Assembly (NCBI RefSeq): GCF_003259435.1
Contig: NZ_QLMA01000006.1
Span: forward strand, 372,001 to 436,000
Length of the DNA: 64,000 nucleotides
DNA from: Chitinophaga dinghuensis
GTDB taxonomy: Bacteria > Bacteroidota > Bacteroidia > Chitinophagales > Chitinophagaceae
Direction of reading: 5' to 3'
Positions within the stretch are counted from its first letter, which is position 1, and each line of letters opens with the position of its first letter. The notes under the pieces were generated by a model. That model saw only the letters and a program-made list of their open reading frames with translations. It was not told where the DNA came from and ran no database searches. A program made the position numbers and the translations under genes. Shown here in pieces: positions 33,761-42,357 of the stretch.

Positions 33761-33850
33761 ATGAAATTGTTCCTATATAAATTATTTATGGCAGTAAGTT
33801 TAGCCGCAATTATGAGTCTACTGGTATATTCTTGCACTATTGGAAATTAG
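33761..33850 (+). CDS. Possible 29-residue lipoprotein
   Basis: A short frame encodes MKLFLYKLFMAVSLAAIMSL followed by LVYSCTIGN: a Lys start, a hydrophobic core of about 15 residues and LVYSC as a plausible lipobox (Val-Tyr-Ser-Cys), leaving a mature lipopeptide of only five residues. In size it recalls entericidin-like mini-lipoproteins. It lies in an otherwise non-coding divergent region, 84 nt before the exporter gene. No good ribosome binding site is visible, though these are weak in Bacteroidota. A real gene is plausible but unproven. Confidence 0.35.
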   Translation: MKLFLYKLFMAVSLAAIMSLLVYSCTIGN

Positions 33851-33880
33851 CGCATGAAATATTTGGTCGTTTGAATGCAA

Positions 33881-33888
33881 TATCTTTG
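33881..33888 (+). promoter_or_regulatory. Putative -7 box for the MsbA-like exporter gene
   Basis: TATCTTTG matches TAnnTTTG, 45 nt before the ATG at 33934. A TTTG at 33862-33865 is the best -33 candidate, at a somewhat short 15-nt spacing. Confidence 0.45.
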
Positions 33889-33933
33889 TTTCGTAATCGT
33901 CTTCCTCTTATGTGAAACCAATAGCACAGATAC

Positions 33934-35712
33934 ATGCAAAACGACACGAATAATGCCCCCGTGCAGCAGCCTGCACTAAAATTAGCGTCCCTTAAGAAAT
34001 CATTACGCCTGTTCCGCTATGTTAAACCTTACTGGCCACAGTTTGCACTTGGATTGATTTTTCTCCTTGTTTCCAGTCTGGCTGGCTTAGCATTCCCTCA
34101 ACTCCTTGGTAACCTGGTAGATCCCAACAGCAAATCTGATTTGTTCCATGGAATGAATAAGTCTGCCATCGTTTTGGTGACTTTATTGATAGGACAAGCC
34201 GTATTTTCTTTCTTCCGTATTTTACTGTTCGTAAATGTGACGGAGAAAACCCTCGCCACCCTGAGGCAAACCGTCTACAGCCACCTCATCAAACTCCCCA
34301 TGAAATTTTTCCTGGAAAGGAGAGTAGGTGAGTTGAGCAGCAGGATTTCGGCGGATATTTCCTCCCTGCAGGAAACATTTACCACCACACTGGCAGAATT
34401 TATCCGTCAAATGATTATGATCATTGGGGGTATTACTATTCTGGCAGTTACTGCGCCTAAACTGACCATCTTTATGCTGGCAATTCTTCCACTGATGATG
34501 GTGCTGGCGGTATTCTTCGGCAAATTTATCCGCCGTTTCTCTAAACAGGTGCAGGAACTGGTAGCTTCCTCGAATACTGTGGTAGAAGAAACACTGGCAG
34601 GTATTGTTAACGTAAAAGCCTTCGCGAATGAGTTTTTTGAGATTGCGCGTTATAAATCCCGCACCAATGAAGCCGCGCGTGTCGGCATTAAAGGCGGGAA
34701 ATACCGGGGCGCTTTTTCATCCTTTATCATCCTGGGTATCTTTGGAGCGCTGGTAGCAGTCATTTGGAGAGGTGTCTCCCTGGGTATTCATCCCGCACAA
34801 CTCATGACTTTCGTACTATACTCTGTGTTTATCGCCGGCTCCGTGGCTGGTCTGGCAGAAGTATATACAAACCTGCAAAAGAGCATTGGCGCTACAGAAC
34901 ATCTGCTGGAAATCCTGGATGAGCCGGTGGAAGACCTAACACCAGTGACCAAGATTGCTGAGGAGAATCATCTGGATGGCAGTATCAGCTTCCGTGGCGT
35001 ATCTTTCCATTATCCTTCCCGTCCGGATTTGAATATCATGAATGACGTGTCATTCGAAGTTTCTCCTGACCAGAAAGTAGCGCTGGTAGGGCCAAGCGGC
35101 GCCGGTAAATCTACCATCGTTTCCCTGCTGCTACGTTTTTACGATCCTATTAAAGGAGAAATTTGTTTCGATGGCCGTCCGGGGAGCAGCATTCCGTTAT
35201 CTGAGCTGCGCAGCCAGATGGCAGTGGTGCCACAAGACGTATTCCTTTTTGGAGGTACTATACGGGAAAATATTGCCTATGGAAAGCCAGATGCCACAGA
35301 CGCAGAGCTGGAAGAGGCAGCCAGAAAGGCCAATGCATGGGAATTCATACAACGCTTCCCTCAAGGGCTGGATACAGTAGTCGGAGAACGTGGCATACAG
35401 TTATCCGGCGGCCAGCGCCAACGTATTGCCATCGCCAGAGCGGTGTTAAAGAATCCACGTATTCTGATTTTGGATGAAGCCACATCAGCATTGGATTCCG
35501 AATCCGAAAAACTGGTACAGGATGCGCTGGACAAACTGATGGAAGGACGTACTTCCATCGTGATTGCTCACCGACTGGCAACTGTACGTGAAGCAGATAA
35601 AATTATCGTTCTGGATAAAGGACGGATTGTGGAGTCAGGTACTCACTGGGAATTGATAGAGCTGGAAGGTGGATTATACCGTACTCTAAGCGAGATGCAG
35701 TTTAGCAGCTAA
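33934..35712 (+). CDS. ABC exporter, MsbA-like (fused permease and ATPase)
   Basis: This is a 592-residue half-transporter that works as a homodimer. Six membrane helices fill residues 25-310; the nucleotide-binding domain follows with Walker A GPSGAGKST, the Q-loop VPQDVFLFGG, signature LSGGQRQRIAIARA, Walker B ILILDEATSALD and the switch histidine in IVIAHRLAT. The layout fits lipid flippases (MsbA) and multidrug exporters of the same family; the sequence alone does not decide between them. It stands alone and ends in a long bidirectional terminator. Confidence 0.93.
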   Translation: MQNDTNNAPVQQPALKLASLKKSLRLFRYVKPYWPQFALGLIFLLVSSLAGLAFPQLLGNLVDPNSKSDLFHGMNKSAIVLVTLLIGQAVFSFFRILLFVNVTEKTLATLRQTVYSHLIKLPMKFFLERRVGELSSRISADISSLQETFTTTLAEFIRQMIMIIGGITILAVTAPKLTIFMLAILPLMMVLAVFFGKFIRRFSKQVQELVASSNTVVEETLAGIVNVKAFANEFFEIARYKSRTNEAARVGIKGGKYRGAFSSFIILGIFGALVAVIWRGVSLGIHPAQLMTFVLYSVFIAGSVAGLAEVYTNLQKSIGATEHLLEILDEPVEDLTPVTKIAEENHLDGSISFRGVSFHYPSRPDLNIMNDVSFEVSPDQKVALVGPSGAGKSTIVSLLLRFYDPIKGEICFDGRPGSSIPLSELRSQMAVVPQDVFLFGGTIRENIAYGKPDATDAELEEAARKANAWEFIQRFPQGLDTVVGERGIQLSGGQRQRIAIARAVLKNPRILILDEATSALDSESEKLVQDALDKLMEGRTSIVIAHRLATVREADKIIVLDKGRIVESGTHWELIELEGGLYRTLSEMQFSS

Positions 35713-35738
35713 TACTAACTGTTAAGTATAAACGATAT

Positions 35739-35779
35739 AAAAAGAAAGCGTCTCTACTCAGTAGAGACGCTTTCTTTTT
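35739..35779. terminator. Long bidirectional terminator
   Basis: AAAAAGAAAGCGTCTCTACT pairs with AGTAGAGACGCTTTCTTTTT almost without a gap. The stem is closed by A-rich and T-rich ends, so both strands show a T-run after the GC-rich part. It separates the convergent exporter and thioesterase genes and overlaps the thioesterase stop by 2 nt. Confidence 0.9.
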
Positions 35780-36257
35780 ATAAGTAAGGTTTCATTTCTT
35801 CATCTATATCTTTTCGCAGATCCATCAACTTTTGTGCGTAGGCTTCCAGGCTAATTTCATTTGCAGTGCGGGGAACCCATTTCGGAACTGGGATGGTTTT
35901 CCCATTATCATCTACTGCAGCGAAAACCATTACGCAGTGCGTGGTTTTTGATTTCGCCTGCTGGCGCGGATTTCCGGCGGAAACATCTACGGAAATATGC
36001 ATACTGGTTTTGCCGGTATAAATAATACTGGCGGTGATTTCCACCAGATCGCCTATCAGAATGGGCTTAAAAAAACGAATGCCGCCCACATAAACCGTGA
36101 CGGCATACTGACCACTCCAACTGGCTGCACAGGTATATCCTGCCTGGTCTATCCATTTCATGACGGAGCCCCCATGTACCTTTCCTCCGAAATTTACATC
36201 TGAGGGCTCTGCAAGAAATCTTAATGTAATCGAGTGATTGATGGAATCCATAGACAT
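35778..36257 (-). CDS. Acyl-CoA thioesterase (YciA/ACOT hotdog family)
   Basis: The 159-residue single hotdog domain hydrolyses acyl-CoA thioesters. The conserved NFGGKVHGGSVMKWIDQAG segment holds the helix and the catalytic Asp (about residue 37). A YVGGIRFFKPILIGDLVEI strand and the HCVMVFAAVDDNGKTIPVP segment follow, as in YciA and eukaryotic acyl-CoA thioesterases. The C-terminal 30 residues are charged and helical. It lies 24 nt downstream of the TonB receptor gene on the same strand but is probably unrelated in function. Confidence 0.92.
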   Translation of the reverse strand: MSMDSINHSITLRFLAEPSDVNFGGKVHGGSVMKWIDQAGYTCAASWSGQYAVTVYVGGIRFFKPILIGDLVEITASIIYTGKTSMHISVDVSAGNPRQQAKSKTTHCVMVFAAVDDNGKTIPVPKWVPRTANEISLEAYAQKLMDLRKDIDEEMKPYL

Positions 36258-36281
36258 TAATTATGGATACCAAATTACAAA

Positions 36282-38768
36282 TTAATAGTTATCTCCTCCT
36301 CCCATATCTCCGCCATTCTCTGGTTTGCTGTTTTTGCGCTTGAACAGTTTGGTGTCCATTTTGCCGAAACGCCATACAGCATTCAGTCGCAGCTCACGGG
36401 TAAGGCGTTTGCGATAATTTTCCTGATCGGAGAAAGAGGTGGTGGTATAGCTCAGGTTTCTGTCGGTATTAAAGATATCATTGATACCAAGAGAAATGGA
36501 AAGCGCTTTGTTTTTCAGCAGATCCTTTTTGAGGGCAGCGTCTACAGACCACTTAGGCATTTTCTCTCCCTGCGGTAAAATCTGTTTAGATTCATATTCG
36601 CCATTCACCTGGAAAGTCAGGTTCCAAGGGAGTTTAGTAGTGCTGTTCAGTTTCCCGAACCAGGTAAAGCCCTGGTTTGTCAGACTGTTGTCGCCTTGTG
36701 TAGCGTTGATTTTTGTTTGTGCCAGGTTGGCGTTGGCGGTGATATCCCAGCCTTTTGTAACCTGCGTACGCACGGTGAACTCAGCTCCATAGGAATTACG
36801 GGAACTGGCATTGATAGGATATGACAACAGTACATGTTGCTGCTGGCCGTTCAATGTCAATACAGTATCCTGGTAAAAATCGGTGATGGCATGTTCTGTA
36901 TTGCGATAATAAATAGAGACGAGCAGATTCACTTTCCTGTTGAAATCTTTCAGGTAAGAGAATTCAAATGAATTGGTAAACTCCGGGCTCAGAGAAGGAT
37001 TACCGGTGCTGGCGGACTGTCCGTTGTAGTCCATAGTGGGCAACAGATCTCTGAACCATGGTCGGCGGATGCGGCGACTGTAATTCAATTGCAGTTCGTT
37101 GTCTCCTTTCAGTTTCTGCGACAGAAATAGGCTAGGGAAGAGGCTTATCGGATAATCTACTTTATAGGACTGGTAAGTACCAAGGAAAGATTCTCCTTTA
37201 TAGAAAGATTGTTCTGCTCTTAAACCCACCTGGTAGCCAAAATTGTCGATAGCGCCTGTGTAGGTAGCATAGGCAGCATTGATCTGTTCAGAGTATTTAT
37301 AGTTGCTCGACAAAGAAGAATCCAGTTTGAAATCGCTGCCTGGATAATTCAGGCCATACATATTAGTATAGTTGGTGAATTGGCGGGTGTTGCTGCGTAA
37401 GCCGGCTTCGATTTTTGATTTCTCTGTGATTGGATTAACGTAATCTACCTGGCCAGTAAGATAAGATGTATTACCGCCACCGGTACCATTTCTCAGCTGT
37501 GGGATCGGATCAAAGATATCGTCTCCTTTCAGATCATGATACTGCAGCGAATAATTGGAGGTATTATCGCTGGTTGCATAGTTATAGGTGAAGTCGGCTG
37601 TCAGTTCATGACCTTCTTTTGCGAAGTTGTGTTTGTAACCGACTTGTGTACTATAGTTACGAAATCCGTTTTTAGAATTGTTGATACCGGTGCCGTAGCG
37701 AACTTTCTGGTGGTTAATATCGCTTTCATTTACCGTTTGGTCGTTGTAGTTATTGAAGTTACCGCTGGTAAGGTTCTCAGAGATACTGAGCGTATTGCGG
37801 TTATCAATGAACCAGTCGAATCCGATGCGGCCATTCTGGAATCGGCGGTAGAAGTCGCCGCTCTGGAGCTGTTCCGTATAAGTGGTAGTATCCTGTCCGA
37901 TATTTTTGCGGAACAGGCGGCTGTTCATCGGCGATACTCTGTTGCGGAAATTATAGTTGACAAAGAAATTGAATTTTTCCTGGCGCATGTTGAAATCGAC
38001 GCCACCGTTGGAGCTTCCGAGGGAAGTACCGCCGGCAGACAACATACCGTTGATACCAGCTTTTTTATTTTTCTTCAGTACGATATTGAGGATACCGCTC
38101 ATCCCTTCTGCATCATATTTGGCAGATGGGTTGGTGACCACTTCAATTTTTTCGATGGCATCTGCCGGGATCTGATCCAGCGTGAGTGTGGTAGGGCGGC
38201 CGTCTACGAAAATGGTGGGAGCACCGTTACGAACGGTTACGTTACCATCGATGTCTACATTTACAGAAGGCACCTGTTTCATTACATCGGTGGCGGTGCC
38301 GCCGATGCTGGAGAGGTTCTTGTCTACGTTGAAGACGCGTTTATCAATCGCCATGGTGTAGGCAGGTTTTTCGCCGACTACATTCACCGCGTTCAGTGTT
38401 TTTGTGTTTGATTTCAGTTTAATATTACCTACGTCCACGTTGTTGCCTTTGGCAGCGAGGACCGCGGATTTATAGACGGTTTCATAACCGATGAAATTGA
38501 TACGCAGTAAGTATTTACCTAGTGGGAGCGATTCAAAGGAGAAGTCGCCGTTAGGTTTAGACAACATACCGGTGAGTACAGAGGAATCTGCTTTCAATAC
38601 AGCCACTGATGCGTATTCAACTGGTTTTCCCGTTTGAGCGTCTAATAATTTCCCGTAGAGAGACCCGTTGTTTTCGCCTGGCGGTTTGCCCCCAGGGCGT
38701 TGCTGGGCGTAGGTTGATAAATGTGACAGTAAAATCCATCCTGTTAAGAGCACAATAATTTTTCTCAT
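36282..38768 (-). CDS. Outer-membrane beta-barrel receptor (TonB-dependent, OMP_b-brl type)
   Basis: The 828-residue protein has a signal peptide (MRKIIVLLTGWILLSHLSTYA). A carboxypeptidase-like regulatory domain follows at about residues 38-115 (GKLLDAQTGKPVEYASVAVL), then a plug region with GGTATDVMKQVPSVNVDIDG and VDGRPTTLTLDQIPADAIEK, and a barrel of about 600 residues. ATG 38768 fits the signal peptide. It belongs to the Bacteroidota barrel receptors often found without a SusD partner, and none is present here. The C-terminus ends in a Gly/Asp stretch and not in a clear aromatic beta-signal. Ligand unknown. Confidence 0.9.
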   Translation of the reverse strand: MRKIIVLLTGWILLSHLSTYAQQRPGGKPPGENNGSLYGKLLDAQTGKPVEYASVAVLKADSSVLTGMLSKPNGDFSFESLPLGKYLLRINFIGYETVYKSAVLAAKGNNVDVGNIKLKSNTKTLNAVNVVGEKPAYTMAIDKRVFNVDKNLSSIGGTATDVMKQVPSVNVDIDGNVTVRNGAPTIFVDGRPTTLTLDQIPADAIEKIEVVTNPSAKYDAEGMSGILNIVLKKNKKAGINGMLSAGGTSLGSSNGGVDFNMRQEKFNFFVNYNFRNRVSPMNSRLFRKNIGQDTTTYTEQLQSGDFYRRFQNGRIGFDWFIDNRNTLSISENLTSGNFNNYNDQTVNESDINHQKVRYGTGINNSKNGFRNYSTQVGYKHNFAKEGHELTADFTYNYATSDNTSNYSLQYHDLKGDDIFDPIPQLRNGTGGGNTSYLTGQVDYVNPITEKSKIEAGLRSNTRQFTNYTNMYGLNYPGSDFKLDSSLSSNYKYSEQINAAYATYTGAIDNFGYQVGLRAEQSFYKGESFLGTYQSYKVDYPISLFPSLFLSQKLKGDNELQLNYSRRIRRPWFRDLLPTMDYNGQSASTGNPSLSPEFTNSFEFSYLKDFNRKVNLLVSIYYRNTEHAITDFYQDTVLTLNGQQQHVLLSYPINASSRNSYGAEFTVRTQVTKGWDITANANLAQTKINATQGDNSLTNQGFTWFGKLNSTTKLPWNLTFQVNGEYESKQILPQGEKMPKWSVDAALKKDLLKNKALSISLGINDIFNTDRNLSYTTTSFSDQENYRKRLTRELRLNAVWRFGKMDTKLFKRKNSKPENGGDMGGGDNY

Positions 38769-39192
38769 AATACAAATACTAGCTTCCAACATTTTATAGC
38801 GGGCATAAAGTTAGTCGTAATCAATCTGAAAAATCGGTTTTTTAGGGATGAATGGCGTATGAAATACACTACTGTCAGACGTTTGAACTTCAGAATTGCG
38901 CAGAATTGTTTGTGGTAGCTGGTTTAAGAAATGAGTAATTGATAATGGAGGAATGTTAATTAGTGTTAAGCCGGAAGGATAGCGGAACTGGGTCTCTATA
39001 AATAATTAAAATAATATATATGTACTGATTTGTGATAAAAATTTCGTTCTCCCGGTACCGTAATCGGTAGAAATTAGTGCGGATTTGGTTTTTGTGGATA
39101 AAAAAGCGGTTAGAAAGGCCTTTATCTTTTCAGTAGTAATGGAGATAGACGTATCTTTACAGCCAGCTGTTGCGTTATTTTAATTTTTTTAT
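38769..39192. other. 424-bp divergent intergenic region
   Basis: It lies between the receptor gene (minus) and the DUF695 gene (plus). It holds a TATCTTTA near-match to the -7 box at 39152-39159, 33 nt before the DUF695 ATG, and a TAACTTTA near-match on the minus strand upstream of the receptor. No gene-like frame, hairpin or repeat was seen. Confidence 0.4.
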
Positions 39193-39954
39193 ATGCATAA
39201 GGATTACCGACCGGACTGGGATATTTATACGTGCCATATTGAAGAGAGTCCAGCAGTAATAGGCCTTGACCTTGATCTGAGACGATTTGCACCATTGAAG
39301 GAGAAGCCGAATGCCATATATATAACAGTTTATCTGAACAATCCCAGGGAAGACGGATTTCCTCACAACGATGAATTCGCGATGATGGGAGAAATTGAGG
39401 ACAGATTGGTAGAACAGCTGCAAAGCAAGCTGGATGCTCATTTTGTAGGGCGTACTTTTTCAAATGGTGTGAGGGACTTTTATTTCTATGCAGGAAGTAC
39501 CTTGCTGCATGATAAATTTATTGCGGATGCAATGATCGATTTTCCTCAGTACCGTTATGATTACGGTGTGAAGGATGATAATAACTGGGAATTGTATTTT
39601 GATTATCTCTTCCCGGATGTTTACGAGTTTCAGCGTATACAGAATCGTAAGGTGCTGCGTATGCTCCGTAAACATGGCGACGTTTCTGAAAAAGAACGTC
39701 CTATCGAACATTGGATACATTTCAAAACGGTGGAAGAAAAGGATCTGTTCTGGAAACATATCCAGGAGATTGGCTTCACACTGGTACATGATGTACTATC
39801 AGAGGATAACCAGGAATATCCTTACCGCCTTTGTATTTCCCGCCCGGATAAGGCTACAGAAGCTGCTATCGATACCATTGTAATGACGCTCTGGGAAGTG
39901 GCGCAGCAGGTGAATGCCGAATATGATGGCTGGGAAACCAGCATTATGAAATAA
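39193..39954 (+). CDS. DUF695 domain and RraB-like domain protein
   Basis: The 253-residue protein has two parts. The N-terminal part (about 1-130) fits the DUF695 family: YRPDWDIYTCHIEESPAVIG, DEFAMMGEIEDRLVEQL and FYAGSTLLHDKFIADAM. The C-terminal part (about 140-253) resembles RraB, the regulator of ribonuclease E (YEFQRIQNRKVLRMLRKHGD, then IEHWIHFKTVEEKDLFWKHI). A role in RNA turnover is suggested by the RraB-like half only. It stands alone and ends in a perfect hairpin. Confidence 0.8.
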   Translation: MHKDYRPDWDIYTCHIEESPAVIGLDLDLRRFAPLKEKPNAIYITVYLNNPREDGFPHNDEFAMMGEIEDRLVEQLQSKLDAHFVGRTFSNGVRDFYFYAGSTLLHDKFIADAMIDFPQYRYDYGVKDDNNWELYFDYLFPDVYEFQRIQNRKVLRMLRKHGDVSEKERPIEHWIHFKTVEEKDLFWKHIQEIGFTLVHDVLSEDNQEYPYRLCISRPDKATEAAIDTIVMTLWEVAQQVNAEYDGWETSIMK

Positions 39955-39960
39955 ATCAGT

Positions 39961-39997
39961 ATCCTTCATTCAGGCCACTCAGGTCTGAATGAAGGAT
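39961..39997. terminator. Bidirectional hairpin
   Basis: ATCCTTCATTCAG (39961-39973) pairs perfectly with CTGAATGAAGGAT (39985-39997) around an 11-nt loop, between the convergent DUF695 and DUF1328 genes. No long T-run follows. Confidence 0.7.
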
Positions 39998-40009
39998 GTC
40001 TGCCCATAT

Positions 40010-40171
40010 CTATTTCCTTATCGCTCCCGCTATTAAGGAGATTACAAACATCACCAGGAAAATAAAGAACAGAATTTTCGCGATGGATGCAGCTCCTGCT
40101 GCAATTCCTGTAAAACCAAAGATCGCCGCAACTATCGCGACTACGAAGAAAATTAATGTCCAGCGTAACAT
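40010..40171 (-). CDS. DUF1328 (YtjA-like) small membrane protein
   Basis: The 53-residue protein from ATG 40171 has two membrane helices and the family pattern MLRWTLIFFVVAIVAAIFGF, TGIAAGAASIAKILFFIF and a C-terminal Ile-Arg-Lys. DUF1328 proteins are small inner-membrane proteins of unknown function. An upstream extension to 40240 adds 23 residues outside the family and is not used. Confidence 0.88.
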   Translation of the reverse strand: MLRWTLIFFVVAIVAAIFGFTGIAAGAASIAKILFFIFLVMFVISLIAGAIRK

Positions 40172-40323
40172 AAGCGTATCGTTTTTGTTTACCAGAATAT
40201 ATTCCCCCAAAAAAAATCCTTCACTGACTGAAACTTTCAATAATCATTCCCGTTTAAGGAAAATAGGAGGAACGCAGTGCCAATCCGTTTTTTTTATTTA
40301 TACTTGTTTCACCAGGGAACAAT

Positions 40324-42330
40324 TTGAGGTTTTTACGACAAATATTAAACACTATAACTGTTATAATACTGCTGTATACGCAGCCGGCGATCGCTCGCAT
40401 GGCTGTTTCTATGGATCAGATACCGGTTAACAGCGATACGGGGCGTCCTCACATCACTCCCCGTTTCGGGCTTCCTATTATCGGAGATACCGTAAAACCC
40501 CATCTGGCCCGTCCGCCAGTAGGCGATACGTCCACTTTACGTACTCATAACGGTATATTCCGACGAATTGTAGATTACAGAGATTCCCTGCGACATAAAG
40601 CCTTCAGAGATTCCCTCATCCATAGAATAACCAAACAAAATGAACCCGAACCCATTCCCCATAATGACAGCGTTATCGTAAAAAGTGAGGAGTATTTTAC
40701 CCCATTTGCTGGTAAAGTGATACGGAATATCCATTACCGAAGGGTGAAAGTATTCGGTCCGGCCAATATCAATGATACCACCTTCACCACCTCGATGAAG
40801 CTGCTTAAACTGGCGAACCGACTACATTATGATTCGAAAGACTGGATGATCCGGCAGAACCTTTTCTTCCGGGAAAACCAGCGCCTGCAACCTTATGAGA
40901 TGGCAGATAACGAACGTTACCTTCGTAACCGTCCCTTCATACAGGATGCCCGTATATATGTAATGCCAGGAGATAAATCCGCCGATTCCATAGATATTGA
41001 AGTAGTCACAAAGGATGTATTTGAATATGGTGGCGACCTTTCCCAGGTCAGCGCCACGAATGTTGGCGGAAAAATTTATAACAATAACCTCCTCGGCGCC
41101 GGACAAGGCCTGCAAATAGGCTTCAACTGGAGAAGTGATTATAGTCCCACCTGGAATACAGAGGTCAGATATACTAAAAACAATATCGCCGGCTCCTTTA
41201 TAGATATGGCAGTTGGCTATTCCACCCTGAATAATTCCAATGTGCTGGATTCTAACGTGTATGAGGGTACGTATTATATCAATTTCAATCGCCCACAGTA
41301 CCGGTATTCTGCCAAACTGGTGGGCGGCCTTACGCTCGCAGAAAACTTTTCGATTAATATTCATGGATATAACGATACGCTCTACCGGGATTATCGTTAT
41401 ACCATTATTGATGGCTGGCTGGGCTATAACTTCATCAATAATTATGACCATAATGGTCGCAGTGGTAAGAAACCCAATGTAGCCTTCCTGGCGCGTCACT
41501 ATAATTTATACTTTCAGCGAACGCCGGATCAGCTACAATACAAAATGGACCCGGTTTACAATAACCACCGATATTATCTGGGTCAGCTCCAGGCATATCG
41601 CCTGGATTACTTCAAAACCCACCACCTGTTTGGCTTTGGCCGAACGGAAGATATACCGCTCGGTTACAACATGAATATTACCAGCGGCTGGGAAACCTGG
41701 AAAGACCGCAAACGTTTCTATGCCGGAACAGAATGGCAGAAATTCTGGCTGACCAAACACCAGGGATTATTTAATACTAATTTCGGAATCGGTAGTTTCT
41801 GGCAGAATGCGAAGTCGGAAGATGCCGTTATTCATGGCCGGGTAGAGTATTACAGCCGGCTACTTAGTCTTCACAAAGTAAAACTCCGGCAATTCCTCAG
41901 TGCCGATTATCTGACCTGTCCTAATCCTTATTTCTATAAGCCACTGAACATAAATATGGAACAAGGCATCTGGGGATACCGGAATACTGTGATTAACGGA
42001 TACCAGCGACTGAACCTTAATTCCGAAACAGTTTACTATAGTCCTCTGAAAATAATGGGATTCAAGTTTAACTTCTTTACCTCTCTTCAGGCAAGTATGT
42101 TGAACTATAAGAATGACGATCTCTTACGTAATCCACTATTCTGGGGAATTGGCGGTGGCGCCAGGATCAGAAACGAAAACCTTTCTCTTAATACGCTGAA
42201 GCTCTCTGCCTACTATTATCCAAATGCACCTTATCCTGTACAGAATATCCGCATTGAAATTACCACAGTTGTAGATTTTCGATTTGATATATATGCTTTA
42301 CGTGCTCCTTCTTTGCTCAGTTTCCGTTAA
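40324..42330 (+). CDS. BamA/TamA-like outer-membrane barrel protein with POTRA-like domain
   Basis: The 668-residue protein starts at TTG 40324, chosen because it supplies a signal peptide (MRFLRQILNTITVIILLYTQ, then PAIA); the next ATG (40399) lies after it. A Pro/Asp-rich linker leads into a POTRA-like region (about 130-240; GKVIRNIHYRRVKVFG, then RPFIQDARIYVMPGDKSADS). The rest is a beta barrel with many alternating aromatic strands. This is the surface-antigen (Omp85) architecture with a single POTRA-like module. It could help insert or secrete a specific protein; it is not the essential BamA, which has five POTRA domains. Confidence 0.75.
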   Translation: MRFLRQILNTITVIILLYTQPAIARMAVSMDQIPVNSDTGRPHITPRFGLPIIGDTVKPHLARPPVGDTSTLRTHNGIFRRIVDYRDSLRHKAFRDSLIHRITKQNEPEPIPHNDSVIVKSEEYFTPFAGKVIRNIHYRRVKVFGPANINDTTFTTSMKLLKLANRLHYDSKDWMIRQNLFFRENQRLQPYEMADNERYLRNRPFIQDARIYVMPGDKSADSIDIEVVTKDVFEYGGDLSQVSATNVGGKIYNNNLLGAGQGLQIGFNWRSDYSPTWNTEVRYTKNNIAGSFIDMAVGYSTLNNSNVLDSNVYEGTYYINFNRPQYRYSAKLVGGLTLAENFSINIHGYNDTLYRDYRYTIIDGWLGYNFINNYDHNGRSGKKPNVAFLARHYNLYFQRTPDQLQYKMDPVYNNHRYYLGQLQAYRLDYFKTHHLFGFGRTEDIPLGYNMNITSGWETWKDRKRFYAGTEWQKFWLTKHQGLFNTNFGIGSFWQNAKSEDAVIHGRVEYYSRLLSLHKVKLRQFLSADYLTCPNPYFYKPLNINMEQGIWGYRNTVINGYQRLNLNSETVYYSPLKIMGFKFNFFTSLQASMLNYKNDDLLRNPLFWGIGGGARIRNENLSLNTLKLSAYYYPNAPYPVQNIRIEITTVVDFRFDIYALRAPSLLSFR

Positions 42331-42357
42331 ATTTATTGTAGCAAAAAACGGATACAC

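Larger units (their letters stand above)
33517..33933. other. AT-rich 417-bp divergent intergenic region
   Basis: The region lies between mgtC (minus) and the MsbA-like exporter gene (plus). It contains a 29-codon frame with lipoprotein-signal character at 33761-33850 and a -7 box for the exporter at 33881-33888. The remaining sequence is AT-rich with no clear structure. Confidence 0.5.

Noticed and set aside
37536..38411. 291-codon frame opposite the TonB receptor
   Set aside because: It lies entirely within the receptor gene on the other strand and shows only codon-bias-derived Val/Ile/Asp runs.
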